From contig DXCU01000010.1 of assembly GCA_019115845.1 (NCBI GenBank), forward strand, positions 1 through 64,000: a DNA stretch of 64,000 bases, read 5' to 3'. How positions within the stretch are numbered: the first letter of the stretch is position 1; each line of letters opens with the position of its first letter. Both the position numbers and the translations under genes were made by a program. Shown piece after piece: positions 36,703-45,703 of the stretch. The stretch comes from Candidatus Rubneribacter avistercoris. Lineage in GTDB: Bacteria; Actinomycetota; Coriobacteriia; Coriobacteriales; Eggerthellaceae. The notes under the pieces are model-generated. The model was not told where the DNA came from and made no database searches. It was given only the letters and a program-made list of their open reading frames with translations.

Positions 36703-38377
36703 CGTCTTCCCCCACAATCGCTTCCTCGGGCACCGTGATGGTGAACGTGCTGCCGCACCCCAGCTCGCTTTCCACCGACACCTCAAACCCCTGCACGTCG
36801 GCGTACTCGCGCACAAGCGCCAGCCCCAACCCGCTTCCGTTGTACTTGCGCGTGGACGTGCTGTCCACCTGCACGAACCGCTCGAAGATGCGCTCCTGAT
36901 CCTGCGGCGCTATGCCGATGCCGGTGTCCACCAGGGAAAGCGTCACCGTGCGCGCCTGCGCGTCGTAGGCCACGCGCAGCTCCGCCGAGCCTCCGTCGGG
37001 CGTGAACTTGACGGCGTTGCTGGCCAGGTTCTCCAGCATGCGCGTGGTTTTCTCGAAGTCGCCGAACACCAGCGGCACGTCGGAGGCCACGCTCGTGCGG
37101 AACGTCACCGCGTACTTGCGCGCGAGCGGCGCCATGGTGCTTCTCACCGAGGCCACCACATCGCCCAGGTCCATGGGTTCGCGCGAGGCGTGCACGGTGC
37201 CCGCGTCCGAGCGCGCGATGTCCAGCATGTCGTTGATCATGTTGAGCAGGATGAGGCTGTTCTTCTCTATCTCCTCCCACGAGCGGCGGTCGGACTCGCG
37301 GTCCGGCCCGCACGACTCGCGCGAGATCTGCGCGAACGTGATAATGGACGTGAGCGGCGTGCGCAGCTCGTGGTTCACCATGGAAAGCAGGTCGGACTTG
37401 AACCGCGCCTCCTGGGCCAGCTCCGCGTTGAGCCGCTCCAGCTTGTCGCGCTGCCCCTCCAACAGCTCGTTGGCCTTCCGCAGATCGCTCGTGCGCGCCT
37501 GCACCTGCGACTCCAAATGGCCGTACATGTCGTGCAGCTCGCCCGCCATGTCGTTGAATCCGGAAATGAGGACGTCCACCTCCTTGGCGGTGCGCGCCTC
37601 GTCAAGCGACGCGCCCAGGCGCCCCGCGCGCATCTCGCCGAACGCGCCTTGCAGCCCGCGCAAAGGCCGCAGCACGAAAAACGCGGTGGCAACGTAGACG
37701 ATGGAGCCTATGACCACCGTGATCAGCAGAAAAAACGCGATGTCGCGCACCACGTTGTCGCGCAGCGCCTGTTGGTGCTGGTCGATGGGAATGACGATGC
37801 TGATGGCGCCGCCCACGCCGCCCAGCTCCCAGCCCTCTTTCTGGTACCCCGTGACATCGACCTCCCCCTGGGGATCGCCGTGGCATTCCAGGCAGCTCTC
37901 GTCCACCTCAAGCGCCCGGATGTAGCGGAAGCGCTCCTCGCCTTCGAACAAGGCGGTGCCGTAGTGCTCGGTGACGGACGGGTCGGCGTAGAACGTCTCC
38001 AGCGCCTGCGCCTCGAACTCGTCGGGGATGCCCTGCTCGTTGCGCGGGTTGAAGTTCGTGTAGCGGATGGCGTAGTCGCTGCCCGCCGAGAACAGCGCGC
38101 CCACGCTCTTGCCCACCACGGCGCAGTGCAGGCCCTTGAACTCGTAAACGCCGTTGGAGGTGGTGTTGATGATGGTCTGCGAGTTGTCCATGAACTTCCA
38201 GACGGCGTCCATCTCGCGCGCGAACGTGCGCGCCTCCTCCAGCAGCGCCGCCTGGGTTTGCTCGCGTTGGGAATGGATGTCGAACAGGGCGAACGCGAAG
38301 CACGACACGGCGAAGGCCACCGTCAAGGCGGCCAGGTAAATGGTCTTCAGGCTGAATGCGCGCGTGCGCCCTCCCAT
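36695..38377 (-). CDS. Sensor histidine kinase with a heme-c-type CXXCH sensor (DUF3365-like)
   Basis: 560 residues from the ATG at 38377, with GGGGAGCG upstream. One N-terminal membrane segment (about 12-33) precedes an extracytoplasmic domain resembling DUF3365/Tll0287. It holds the heme-attachment motif C162-L-E-C165-H166 in ESCLECHGDP. A second membrane segment follows (about 212-237), then HAMP, a coiled-coil linker, HisKA with H336 in VNHELRTPL, and a HATPase domain (NLASNAVKFTPDGG; DTGIGI; GSGLGLALV). The heme suggests sensing of redox state, oxygen or nitric oxide, which is inference. Co-transcribed with the response regulator. Confidence 0.9.
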   Translation of the reverse strand: MGGRTRAFSLKTIYLAALTVAFAVSCFAFALFDIHSQREQTQAALLEEARTFAREMDAVWKFMDNSQTIINTTSNGVYEFKGLHCAVVGKSVGALFSAGSDYAIRYTNFNPRNEQGIPDEFEAQALETFYADPSVTEHYGTALFEGEERFRYIRALEVDESCLECHGDPQGEVDVTGYQKEGWELGGVGGAISIVIPIDQHQQALRDNVVRDIAFFLLITVVIGSIVYVATAFFVLRPLRGLQGAFGEMRAGRLGASLDEARTAKEVDVLISGFNDMAGELHDMYGHLESQVQARTSDLRKANELLEGQRDKLERLNAELAQEARFKSDLLSMVNHELRTPLTSIITFAQISRESCGPDRESDRRSWEEIEKNSLILLNMINDMLDIARSDAGTVHASREPMDLGDVVASVRSTMAPLARKYAVTFRTSVASDVPLVFGDFEKTTRMLENLASNAVKFTPDGGSAELRVAYDAQARTVTLSLVDTGIGIAPQDQERIFERFVQVDSTSTRKYNGSGLGLALVREYADVQGFEVSVESELGCGSTFTITVPEEAIVGEDDV

Positions 38378-38434
38378 GCGCTCCCCCCGTGTTCCCGCTG
38401 CGGCCCCGTGCGGCAGCAGGCCCACCCTAGCACA

Positions 38435-38469
38435 AGAGCGCCCCGCACGCAAAGGCGGCGGGGCGCTCT
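38435..38469 (-). terminator. Hairpin downstream of queT
   Basis: A perfect 12-bp stem, AGAGCGCCCCGC (38435-38446) and its inverse (38458-38469), with an 11-base loop. It lies 145 bp past the queT stop codon and 58 bp before the kinase start, separating the two transcripts. There is no U-run. The bases between it and queT are GC-rich with nothing else recognised. Confidence 0.55.
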
Positions 38470-38614
38470 GGGAACGCGGGGAGCGGGGGGAGCGGGGGGC
38501 ACGCCGGCACGTCGGCGCAACGCGGGCACGCGCCCGGCGCACGCGAGGAGGCGCAAAGCGGAGGGTGCGCGGGGGCGGAATGCTGGGGCGCGGGGGCGCG
38601 CCGCCCGGTGACCC

Positions 38615-39184
38615 CTAGGCGGCCGCCCGCTTCGCCACGCCAGTGCGCTTGAGGGCCGCAAGCAGCGGCAGGCCGAGCACGTACATGACCAGCGCCTCGC
38701 CCACGCCCGTGGCCACCACGCCGAACAGGTACATGGGCAGGTACAGCCCGTCAAGCGCGATGGAGGTGAAGGGGATGGTGTAGTAGCCCATGCCCTGCAG
38801 CAGAATGGGCAGGTACGCGGGCACCACAAGCGCGTTGGCAACCACGGGGCCAAGCAGCGCCAGCTTCGGACGCTCGCGCATCTTCCAGCACCACAGCGCC
38901 CCCAAGAAGGTGGCCAGGCTGCCGAACACCACATCAAGCATCCCAAGCGCCCCCGTGCCGTTGATGGCGAGCGCGATGAGGTTGGCAACGGCGCAGCCCG
39001 CCGTCAGCCCCGGCACCGCCGCCGGCGTGAGCACCGCCAGCACGCACACCGCCTCCGATATGCGGAACTGCACCGGCCCCCACGCAAGCCCCTGCAACAG
39101 CAGCAGCGCAACGAGGGTGGCCGCCGCGTACACAGCCGCGATCATGCCGGCCTGGGCAACATACGCCGTTTTTTTGTTGGTCAT
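38615..39184 (-). CDS. queT: QueT-family transporter (queuosine precursor uptake)
   Basis: 189 residues, five to six hydrophobic segments, start ATG at 39184. The pattern GPVQFRISEAVCVLAVLTPAA followed by GLTAGCAVANLIA and DVVFGSLATFLGALWCW matches QueT proteins, the substrate-specific S component of an ECF transporter thought to import preQ1-type precursors of the tRNA base queuosine. The shared ECF ATPase and T components are not in this window. The leader is about 205 bases long, but I recognise no preQ1 riboswitch in it. Confidence 0.85.
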   Translation of the reverse strand: MTNKKTAYVAQAGMIAAVYAAATLVALLLLQGLAWGPVQFRISEAVCVLAVLTPAAVPGLTAGCAVANLIALAINGTGALGMLDVVFGSLATFLGALWCWKMRERPKLALLGPVVANALVVPAYLPILLQGMGYYTIPFTSIALDGLYLPMYLFGVVATGVGEALVMYVLGLPLLAALKRTGVAKRAAA

Positions 39185-39394
39185 GGTTTTCTGCTCCTTG
39201 TCTCCGCACGGCAAAAGCAGCGCGGAGCAGGCGCGCGCATCCCGGCCGACACGGCCAAGGAGCAAGCAGCGGTTCCGCACGGCAGCGCCGCGGGCTATGG
39301 GCAACTGACAGTCCGCGAGTGCAGGGCCCAACGATGCAAACGCGCAGCCTCAACGACGCGGGCGCGCAGACGCGCGCCGCCGAAGCCGCAGTGC

Positions 39395-39423
39395 AGTATA
39401 GCAGAAAGCCGCAAACCGGGTCA
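39395..39423 (-). promoter_or_regulatory. Promoter of queT
   Basis: Minus strand TGACCC (39423-39418), a 17-bp spacer ending TGC, and TATACT (39400-39395), an extended -10. It overlaps the stop codon of the upstream HTH gene. The predicted start near 39388 leaves an unusually long leader of about 205 bases before queT. Confidence 0.6.
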
Positions 39424-39762
39424 TCTGCCGCGCGAACGGCGCGCGGACGCGAACGCGCCCGCGTCCTCAACCTGCTCCACCCGCTCGTCGAACGCCGGGA
39501 CGATGGTCCCCTTCGCACCGGCCTCCCTCCAGCGCGCGATGGCCCGCTCCACCCGCTTGTAACCGATCATGCGCACGTCGAAGCCGGCGGCCTCGAATAT
39601 CTTCTTGGGCGGCGTCCCGGCCTGCCAACTGGCCAGCGCATGGGCTTTGAAGCGATCTGTGTACGTGATGCGCGTGGGGCTTACGCCCTCGACGTTGGGA
39701 TTGCGCTTGAGCTCCCTGATCTCTTCTCGGTTGAATCCGCATGTCCTGCTTCGTCCTACCAT
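39421..39762 (-). CDS. Solo HTH protein related to IS3-type OrfA
   Basis: 113 residues. The N-terminal part (NREEIRELKRNPNVEGVSPT, then ITYTDRFKAHALASWQAGTP and KKIFEAAGFDVRMIGYKRVE) follows the pattern of homeodomain-like HTH proteins related to IS3-family OrfA subunits. No OrfB and no terminal repeats are seen beside it. It may be a remnant or a domesticated DNA-binding protein. It lies between the pilus operon and queT on the same strand, and the queT promoter overlaps its stop codon. Confidence 0.65.
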   Translation of the reverse strand: MVGRSRTCGFNREEIRELKRNPNVEGVSPTRITYTDRFKAHALASWQAGTPPKKIFEAAGFDVRMIGYKRVERAIARWREAGAKGTIVPAFDERVEQVEDAGAFASARRSRGR

Positions 39763-39831
39763 GATGCAACTTCCTTTCCGTTGCTCTTTGCCCGACCGAC
39801 TTCATGCAGCCGCCTCTGCGCAACCAGCGAC

Positions 39832-39866
39832 CAAAACACCCTCCGTCAGCGGCACCGACCGAAGGC
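39832..39866 (-). terminator. Possible terminator of the pilus operon
   Basis: Minus strand CCTTCGGTC and GACGGAGG can form an imperfect stem around a 9-base loop, followed by GTGTTTTGG. It starts just after the sortase stop codon. Confidence 0.35.
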
Positions 39867-39867
39867 C

Positions 39868-40923
39868 CTACAATCCAAAGAACTCCACCACCTGCCCGTC
39901 AAACCACGAATACCCGGCATCGAAGAACGGCAGGAAGCCAGCTCGCATGGACAGCCCTCCAGCCGCCCACAGGCAAACGGCAAGCACGGCAAGGCACGCA
40001 GCGAACCCTACCGCTCGGACCCACGCCCTTCCGGCCCTGGTCGTCCCCACCCTGCGGCGCCCGGCTCGCGCCAAAGCGACAAGCCCCACGCAGCACAACA
40101 ATGCGAGCAGGCCCAGCCACACAAGCACGCTCTCCGGAACGCCACGCGGAGGCGGAGCCGGCTCGGCAGAGGGATGCCCCGTCACCAGCAGCCGGTGCGA
40201 GTTGATTCCGTAAGGGGTGCAGGTAAGCAGCGTAAAACGTTGTTCGCCTCGCACCGACTGCAGCAAAGAGGTGTCGTGAGGGTCCACCACGTTCACGGAG
40301 TCCACGCGATACGTCAGCGTCCGTCCCAAAACGTGCACAGAGAACGCGTCGCCCGGCCGTACGCAGGACAAGTTCGTGAACAGCAGCTTGTCGGGTATGC
40401 CCGTATGGCCGGTCAGCACCGGATGGGTGCTGTCTCCGCCTACAGGCAAAGCCGTGGTGGCAATGTGACCTGCGCCCTCTTCCAGCACGTCGTCCGATGT
40501 GCCATGGTAGATGGGCAGCATCAAGCCGATGCCGGGAACCTCCACGTAGCCCATCATGCCGGTCCCGGCCGGATCGAGCGTCTCCCAATAGCGATCGAGC
40601 GGCGGGAGCACTGCCCGATAGCTCCATGGATCATCCACGTTCTGACCCGCCAACTCGTTGTTGTACGCCTGCGCTTCCTCCCAAAGACCGTCCAGCTCTT
40701 CCTGACTTAACGCCGCCAGCGACTTATCGTAAGATGACACGGCACTGTGAGCCATCACCTGGTACAGCGCGTTTCCCAACACGGGGTACAGCGCAAGGCA
40801 CAGGCCCGCCGCCATCGCCAACGCACACGCAACGTTGCAGGCACGCCGAGCGAATGACGACAGGCAAGGCGCCTCGCGGCGGACGCGGTTTATTCCGAAG
40901 ATGAATCGTCGCTTCGCCAGCAT
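39868..40923 (-). CDS. Class C (pilin) sortase
   Basis: 351 residues from the ATG at 40923, two bases after the adhesin stop codon. An N-terminal membrane segment (about 28-55) is followed by a sortase domain with His173 (LTGHTG), Cys235 in TLLTCTPYG and Arg244 in NSHRLLVTGH. A C-terminal pair of membrane segments (about 265-320) follows; two anchors are typical of class C enzymes that polymerise pilins. It is encoded directly after the three pilin-like genes and would join them and hand the fibre to the wall. The upstream in-frame ATG at 40953 is possible but lies inside the previous gene. Confidence 0.93.
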   Translation of the reverse strand: MLAKRRFIFGINRVRREAPCLSSFARRACNVACALAMAAGLCLALYPVLGNALYQVMAHSAVSSYDKSLAALSQEELDGLWEEAQAYNNELAGQNVDDPWSYRAVLPPLDRYWETLDPAGTGMMGYVEVPGIGLMLPIYHGTSDDVLEEGAGHIATTALPVGGDSTHPVLTGHTGIPDKLLFTNLSCVRPGDAFSVHVLGRTLTYRVDSVNVVDPHDTSLLQSVRGEQRFTLLTCTPYGINSHRLLVTGHPSAEPAPPPRGVPESVLVWLGLLALLCCVGLVALARAGRRRVGTTRAGRAWVRAVGFAACLAVLAVCLWAAGGLSMRAGFLPFFDAGYSWFDGQVVEFFGL

Positions 40924-40925
40924 AA

Positions 40926-43900
40926 TCAAGCTTCCCGGGAACGGGCGCATCGCCCCCAAGCACGATGCAGCCGACGTCCCGCCGCGCAACGACGCGCGAC
41001 GGCGGCGAAAAACGACATTGCAACCAATCCTATTCCAACGGAAAACCAAGGAGCCGCGCCCGAAGCGCCCGTATGCGGGAGGGCATAGGATGCGGAGGGC
41101 ACGTTCACGCAGCATGCACCCTCTATTTTGCCCGACGCCACATCGACAGAAGATCTGAAATCCGGGGGCGAGAACCCCGAAGCGTCCCGCTTCCCCAATA
41201 TTTGATTCACATCAAAATCGTAGTCCTCCGCCTGATCGGAAGGAAAAGACACTTTGAACGCCCACTGGCCGCCTGGAACCTGGTATCCATCGGGCGCTCC
41301 CGTCTCCACCAGCATGTACCATGCAGAAGGGTCAAGGCCGTCTAGCTGCACCGTCCCATCGTCGGCAGAGGAAAACGTCTTGGGGACATCGGTTGGCTGC
41401 ACGCCGTCCACCGTCTTGCCATCCTTATCGCTTGTGAGCGGTATCCAACGCGCGGAGTAGTTTCCGGCCTTGCCCGCAAGCGGGACCGTTCCAGCAGCAT
41501 CGTTTATGCTCGACGCAGTGATCTCCCCCGCCTCTCCCTGCCATTTGTACACGTTGAAAGACGCGCCGGAAAGCAGCCGATACGTTCCCGAAGCGCTGTC
41601 GAATCCAACCTTGGAGAATTCGACTCCTTTCTGCTTCCATCGGGCGTACACGCACCAGTTGCTCCCACCTACCTCGCTCACCACCATACCCACTTTATCG
41701 GCGTACGATTCCCCCCAAGCGGAATCTTCCTTCTTGAAATACCATCCGTCGAAATCATAGCCATCTCGCACGGGAACACTATCGATAGCCGCCGGAACCC
41801 TCCATGACGCCGGATACGGCCGCGGCACCACGACCTCCATTTGAAGGCTTTTGAAAAGCGACCCGTCCTCGAACGCTCCGCCATTCGCATCGAACCGCAC
41901 CTGGGATTCGCCACCCCATTTGATCATTTTGTCTTTCTCCAAAGCAGGCGAGCTCACTTCGCCCGTCTCTGACATGCCCACAAGATATTCGTAACCCGGA
42001 GAATCGTTGAAAAAGCTCTCCAGCCCGGTCACCTCGGCCGCGCATAGCGACACATCCTGCTGAACCTTCGCAAACACGTTCCCTGGTTTGCTCCGAGAGG
42101 GGCACTGCACGCCGATGCCCCCCTCCAACAACGGCCCCGACACCGCAATGCCGACCTCATGCTGGGAATAAATATTGCCCCGCGTTCCGCTCGTTGCCCC
42201 TCTTCCGCCTACCCAGTTGTCGCAGATGCTCACCTTCCCCTCCAAACAAAGGGGCGTATTGTCAATGTAAACCGCCGAGGGGAACTCCGTTGTCTCCACG
42301 GGGTATACGACGCCGCTCTCGCACGCGTTGTTCGAGAATCGAACACCTTGGTCGCCGTTCCCGTTTATCTTCGCCGTCCCTGTATCCAAATTCGGCGACG
42401 TGCGCAAGACCGATCCATAACCCATATACGCATAGTTTCCAGTTGCTTTGAAGTTGCCGGATAAATCAATGGTCGTCTTTGCCTTGTCGCCACCCTCCTG
42501 GTAAATGGCCGCAGCACCGCTCTGGGTGTTGCGCACTTCGGCATTGTCGGTGGCAATGAACTGAGAAAGATAGCCGCACACATACACAAATCCTCCTTGG
42601 CGTCTGGCCTCATTCTCGTCGCCGAAAGCGTAATCACGCATCTCCACTGTGGTATGGCCCCCATATCTCTCTCTGCCACATGCGATCGCGCCTCCTTTTC
42701 CTGTATCTTTCCCATTATCTTTTCCAGAGCATTTGTTTCGCACCAACGACGAGCGGTCCTTCATGAGCAAGGTCCCATACTCCTCTATGCATACCGCGCC
42801 GCCCTCCTCCGCTGCTTGGCAGTCGCGAATGCACGCATTCCCTTCCATAACGAGCTTGGCAGGATGCAACTGATTCCCTACCACGAACACCGCTCCGCCG
42901 TGGCTCGTCCAAGCCTTCTCCAACACCGCCCCATCCGACAGAATAAGCGTCATTCCGCCGTCAACGTGCACCAGGCCTCCGTAAGCCGTCGGGGCGTATA
43001 CGTTCGCATCTCGAGTTCCCTGCAGGGTGATGTTCGTCAGCTTGAGGGTGCCGCCGGCACTACCTTGCAGCCTTATCATCCGGTAATCCAAAGCCTGCAT
43101 CGTCAGGAACCCGCTTCCCTTCACCACGTCACGCTGCCCGTCCACCACTATGGTTTTGCCTTCGGGAATCCCGGCGAATACAACCGAGATCTTCCAATAC
43201 GTATCATTCACGCTCCGGGGGGCCTCGTAGCTCTTCCATTGCTTGATGGTCACTTCCGTTGCCGAACTTGTGCTCTTCAGAAAATCGGAAGCTGCGTTGG
43301 CGGCTTTCTGCAAAAGGTTGCCGTCCGCGTTCAGCTTGATTTGCTCAAGGATTTTCCCCTCGTGCTCGACCGTGAACACCGTGTCCGCATCCGGCACCGC
43401 AGGATCACCTTCTTGGCGCGGACGCACTGCCGTCCCCTCTCCAGAAAGCGAATCCCGCCCCCAAAGCAAAAGTCCCGTCTGCGCAGAATCGAGGTCGGAA
43501 ACCAGATGCAAATCAACGTCGGAATCGCTCACCACGTCCTCGCAAGAGCCGGCAACAGCCGCATCCGCTGCGCAGCCTTTCTCCAGCGACCAGGCAACGG
43601 CCCCCACAGACCCTTCCTCGGCCACGCCGTCTATGCCGATGCTGGATCCGGTCAGGCTTCCCGTCACCCTCACTGCCAGAGGGTCGCGCCCCGACACGCC
43701 AAGGTTGGATGCGAAAAGCCCTGCGTCCGCCACCCCGTAGCTTCCGTCATTGCCCCAGAGATAAAGAGAACCCTGCAAGTAGATTGCCGCGTCGCCACCG
43801 TAGAGACCGGCCCCAAGGACACCTTCGCCTCCCTCGCAGAAATTGTTCGTTATGCATGCGCTATCGCTCAGGTAAACGTTGCTATCGGCAGAGCCGGGAG

Positions 43901-44819
43901 CCACGTAGACACCGCCGCCCCTGCCGTACGCCCTGTTCTCTTCGACAGACGAGCTGCCGCTCATGTCCACGACAACAGGGCCGGCGCCGGCCTCGAACGC
44001 GGCTCCGCCGCCTTCGGCACCGGCGATGTTCTTCGAAAGGCACGCCTCGTCGGTCATGCGCAGCATCGAGCAATCACGGCCCAGCACGCCGCCTCCGCGC
44101 TGCTCGGCGCGACACGCCTCAATACGGGCGTTCGACGCCATCTCCAACGCAGCGCTCGCGCCTCCGGTCTCATCGCCCAAACACACTCCGCCGCCTGAGA
44201 CGGCGAAGCCCTTCTCGAGCAAGGTTCCTTCGGACAGGCGCAACGTCGAGCCGGATTCGACATCGACAAGCTGGCCCTCAGGCGCTGCCACCCCCTCGTC
44301 GGCAGAACCCGTCAGCGTCACGTTCGCCAGCTCAAGCGCGCCTGCGCCCTGCACGCGCACCATGCTGAAGTCCTTGGTGCCGCCTATGCGGATGCTCGCC
44401 GTCGATCCATCGTCTTGCAACCCGTCGAGCAGCACGGCCTTGCCTGCCGGAACGGTAACCGTCGCCGTCGCCTCCGCGACGAAATCCCGCATCTGACTGA
44501 TCGTCACTTCGCTGTCGGGCGAACCGGCAAGCACGGAAACCGCCTTGTCCAAAGCGGACTGGAGGTCGGGGCAGTCTTGGCCTTCCACTATGAATGCGGC
44601 GTCATCACACGTCACGGGCGGATCCATGGGCACCTGTCCGTCTGCGGTCTCCCCGACTTCTTTAGCCGATGCGTCCTCTTCCGAGGCAATCGCTCGCACA
44701 GAAAGCGGCATCATCGACAGGGCAAGCAACGCAGCCAGCGCAGCGACACCGGCGCCTCTTATCCGGCAAGCCCACGACCCGGCAGCCAAGGGAGCACGAA
44801 CCTTTTCTCCGTTACCCAT
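40926..44819 (-). CDS. Large LPHTG-anchored pilus-tip-like adhesin
   Basis: 1297 residues from the ATG at 44819, with GGAGAAG upstream; it overlaps the minor-pilin gene by 8 bases. The signal peptide is followed by two long beta-helix-like regions with many ELANVTLTGS/KLTNITLQGT and CRAEQRGGGV-type strands, as in polymorphic or right-handed beta-helix adhesins. An InlB-like repeat (VRFDANGGAF..YARWKQK) and a SpaA-like domain (about 1100-1240) precede the sorting signal LPHTG, a hydrophobic segment and a basic tail. Position beside the class C sortase suggests the tip or ancillary subunit of the pilus. Confidence 0.88.
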   Translation of the reverse strand: MGNGEKVRAPLAAGSWACRIRGAGVAALAALLALSMMPLSVRAIASEEDASAKEVGETADGQVPMDPPVTCDDAAFIVEGQDCPDLQSALDKAVSVLAGSPDSEVTISQMRDFVAEATATVTVPAGKAVLLDGLQDDGSTASIRIGGTKDFSMVRVQGAGALELANVTLTGSADEGVAAPEGQLVDVESGSTLRLSEGTLLEKGFAVSGGGVCLGDETGGASAALEMASNARIEACRAEQRGGGVLGRDCSMLRMTDEACLSKNIAGAEGGGAAFEAGAGPVVVDMSGSSSVEENRAYGRGGGVYVAPGSADSNVYLSDSACITNNFCEGGEGVLGAGLYGGDAAIYLQGSLYLWGNDGSYGVADAGLFASNLGVSGRDPLAVRVTGSLTGSSIGIDGVAEEGSVGAVAWSLEKGCAADAAVAGSCEDVVSDSDVDLHLVSDLDSAQTGLLLWGRDSLSGEGTAVRPRQEGDPAVPDADTVFTVEHEGKILEQIKLNADGNLLQKAANAASDFLKSTSSATEVTIKQWKSYEAPRSVNDTYWKISVVFAGIPEGKTIVVDGQRDVVKGSGFLTMQALDYRMIRLQGSAGGTLKLTNITLQGTRDANVYAPTAYGGLVHVDGGMTLILSDGAVLEKAWTSHGGAVFVVGNQLHPAKLVMEGNACIRDCQAAEEGGAVCIEEYGTLLMKDRSSLVRNKCSGKDNGKDTGKGGAIACGRERYGGHTTVEMRDYAFGDENEARRQGGFVYVCGYLSQFIATDNAEVRNTQSGAAAIYQEGGDKAKTTIDLSGNFKATGNYAYMGYGSVLRTSPNLDTGTAKINGNGDQGVRFSNNACESGVVYPVETTEFPSAVYIDNTPLCLEGKVSICDNWVGGRGATSGTRGNIYSQHEVGIAVSGPLLEGGIGVQCPSRSKPGNVFAKVQQDVSLCAAEVTGLESFFNDSPGYEYLVGMSETGEVSSPALEKDKMIKWGGESQVRFDANGGAFEDGSLFKSLQMEVVVPRPYPASWRVPAAIDSVPVRDGYDFDGWYFKKEDSAWGESYADKVGMVVSEVGGSNWCVYARWKQKGVEFSKVGFDSASGTYRLLSGASFNVYKWQGEAGEITASSINDAAGTVPLAGKAGNYSARWIPLTSDKDGKTVDGVQPTDVPKTFSSADDGTVQLDGLDPSAWYMLVETGAPDGYQVPGGQWAFKVSFPSDQAEDYDFDVNQILGKRDASGFSPPDFRSSVDVASGKIEGACCVNVPSASYALPHTGASGAAPWFSVGIGLVAMSFFAAVARRCAAGRRLHRAWGRCARSREA

Positions 44820-45621
44820 GCGTCTTCTCCGTTCCGACGGACCCTTCCTCGCACAACGCAGCGCGACTTTCTCCACGCCGACGCCGCATCGCAACGCTGG
44901 CAGCCGTCACAGCCGCCGAGCCAATCAAAATCGCCGCAAAGGCCCCTACCATCATGCTGTCCCCCGTCGCCAGCAAAGAGCCGCGACTGGCTTTGCCCTT
45001 TTCGGCCGAACCCAAACATTCCTCCAAAGCCTTGCCCGGCTGAACCGACCGAAGCTTTGGATACACATGCACGGCCCATTGATGGGAGCCGTCGGCGTTT
45101 CGCATGGGCACCGCCACCAGAAAACTCTTCTGCGCCGGGACAAGCCCGGTGCCTTCTCCCACTGTCAGACGATAGACGCCTTGCCCAAGCCCCTCGAACG
45201 CGCAGGTTCCCGCATCGTCCGTCACGCCGGTTCTGGAACCGAACGAGGCCAGGGGTGCGGCATCCACCGTAACGGCGGGATCTTTCCCGTTTGCAGCGGC
45301 TGCATCGCAGGAAAGCTTCTCCAACACGAAGACCGCTCCACTCACCGGCTGCGAATCGGAAGGAAGGACCGATGGATGATTTTCTTGCCCATCTTCCGCA
45401 GGAATGCCATCAGTATTGGATTGCAGCGCATGCACGTTGATCGACCCAATACGCTCCTCCGCCCATGCGCAAGCCGGATCGAGCGAAGCGATTGCGAGCA
45501 TTCCGAGCATGCACAAAATAGCGCATGCCAAAAGGGCAGACCGCATCAGCAAGAAAGAGCCGACAGCCGCTCCCTTGCGCTCGTAGCGCATCGCCGGTAT
45601 CTCGTTCTTTTCTCTGTTCAT
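44812..45621 (-). CDS. Minor or basal pilin with non-canonical LLATG signal
   Basis: 269 residues from the ATG at 45621, with GAGGACGG upstream. A long membrane-type signal sequence (about 18-45) precedes a pilin-like beta domain (SINVHALQ, SGAVFVLEKL, YRLTVGEGTGLVP, FLVAVPMRNADG). The C-terminus is LLATGDSMM, a hydrophobic helix and RRRRG, a variant of LPXTG with Leu in place of Pro. It is the second gene of the pilus operon, overlapping the adhesin start by 8 bases. Likely a basal or ancillary subunit. Confidence 0.85.
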   Translation of the reverse strand: MNREKNEIPAMRYERKGAAVGSFLLMRSALLACAILCMLGMLAIASLDPACAWAEERIGSINVHALQSNTDGIPAEDGQENHPSVLPSDSQPVSGAVFVLEKLSCDAAAANGKDPAVTVDAAPLASFGSRTGVTDDAGTCAFEGLGQGVYRLTVGEGTGLVPAQKSFLVAVPMRNADGSHQWAVHVYPKLRSVQPGKALEECLGSAEKGKASRGSLLATGDSMMVGAFAAILIGSAAVTAASVAMRRRRGESRAALCEEGSVGTEKTHG

Positions 45622-45639
45622 AGAACCGTCCTCACACAC

Positions 45640-45674
45640 CCCCTCCCCGCCTTGGGATGCACGACGGGGAGGGG
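45640..45674 (-). terminator. Hairpin between major and minor pilin genes
   Basis: CCCCTCCCCG (45640-45649) pairs perfectly with CGGGGAGGGG (45665-45674) around 15 bases. It lies between the major-pilin stop codon and the minor-pilin start. With no U-run it may be an attenuator or 3'-end stabiliser that makes the major subunit more abundant. Confidence 0.5.
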
Positions 45675-45703
45675 ATCCTCGCGAAAAAAGCGGAAGATGC
45701 GAC

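Noticed and set aside
39185-39394. preQ1, TPP, FMN or cobalamin riboswitch before queT
   Set aside because: None of the conserved boxes I know for these classes could be found; kept only as an open question.
39421-39762. A complete insertion sequence around the solo HTH protein
   Set aside because: No second transposase frame with a DDE pattern and no terminal repeats were seen nearby.
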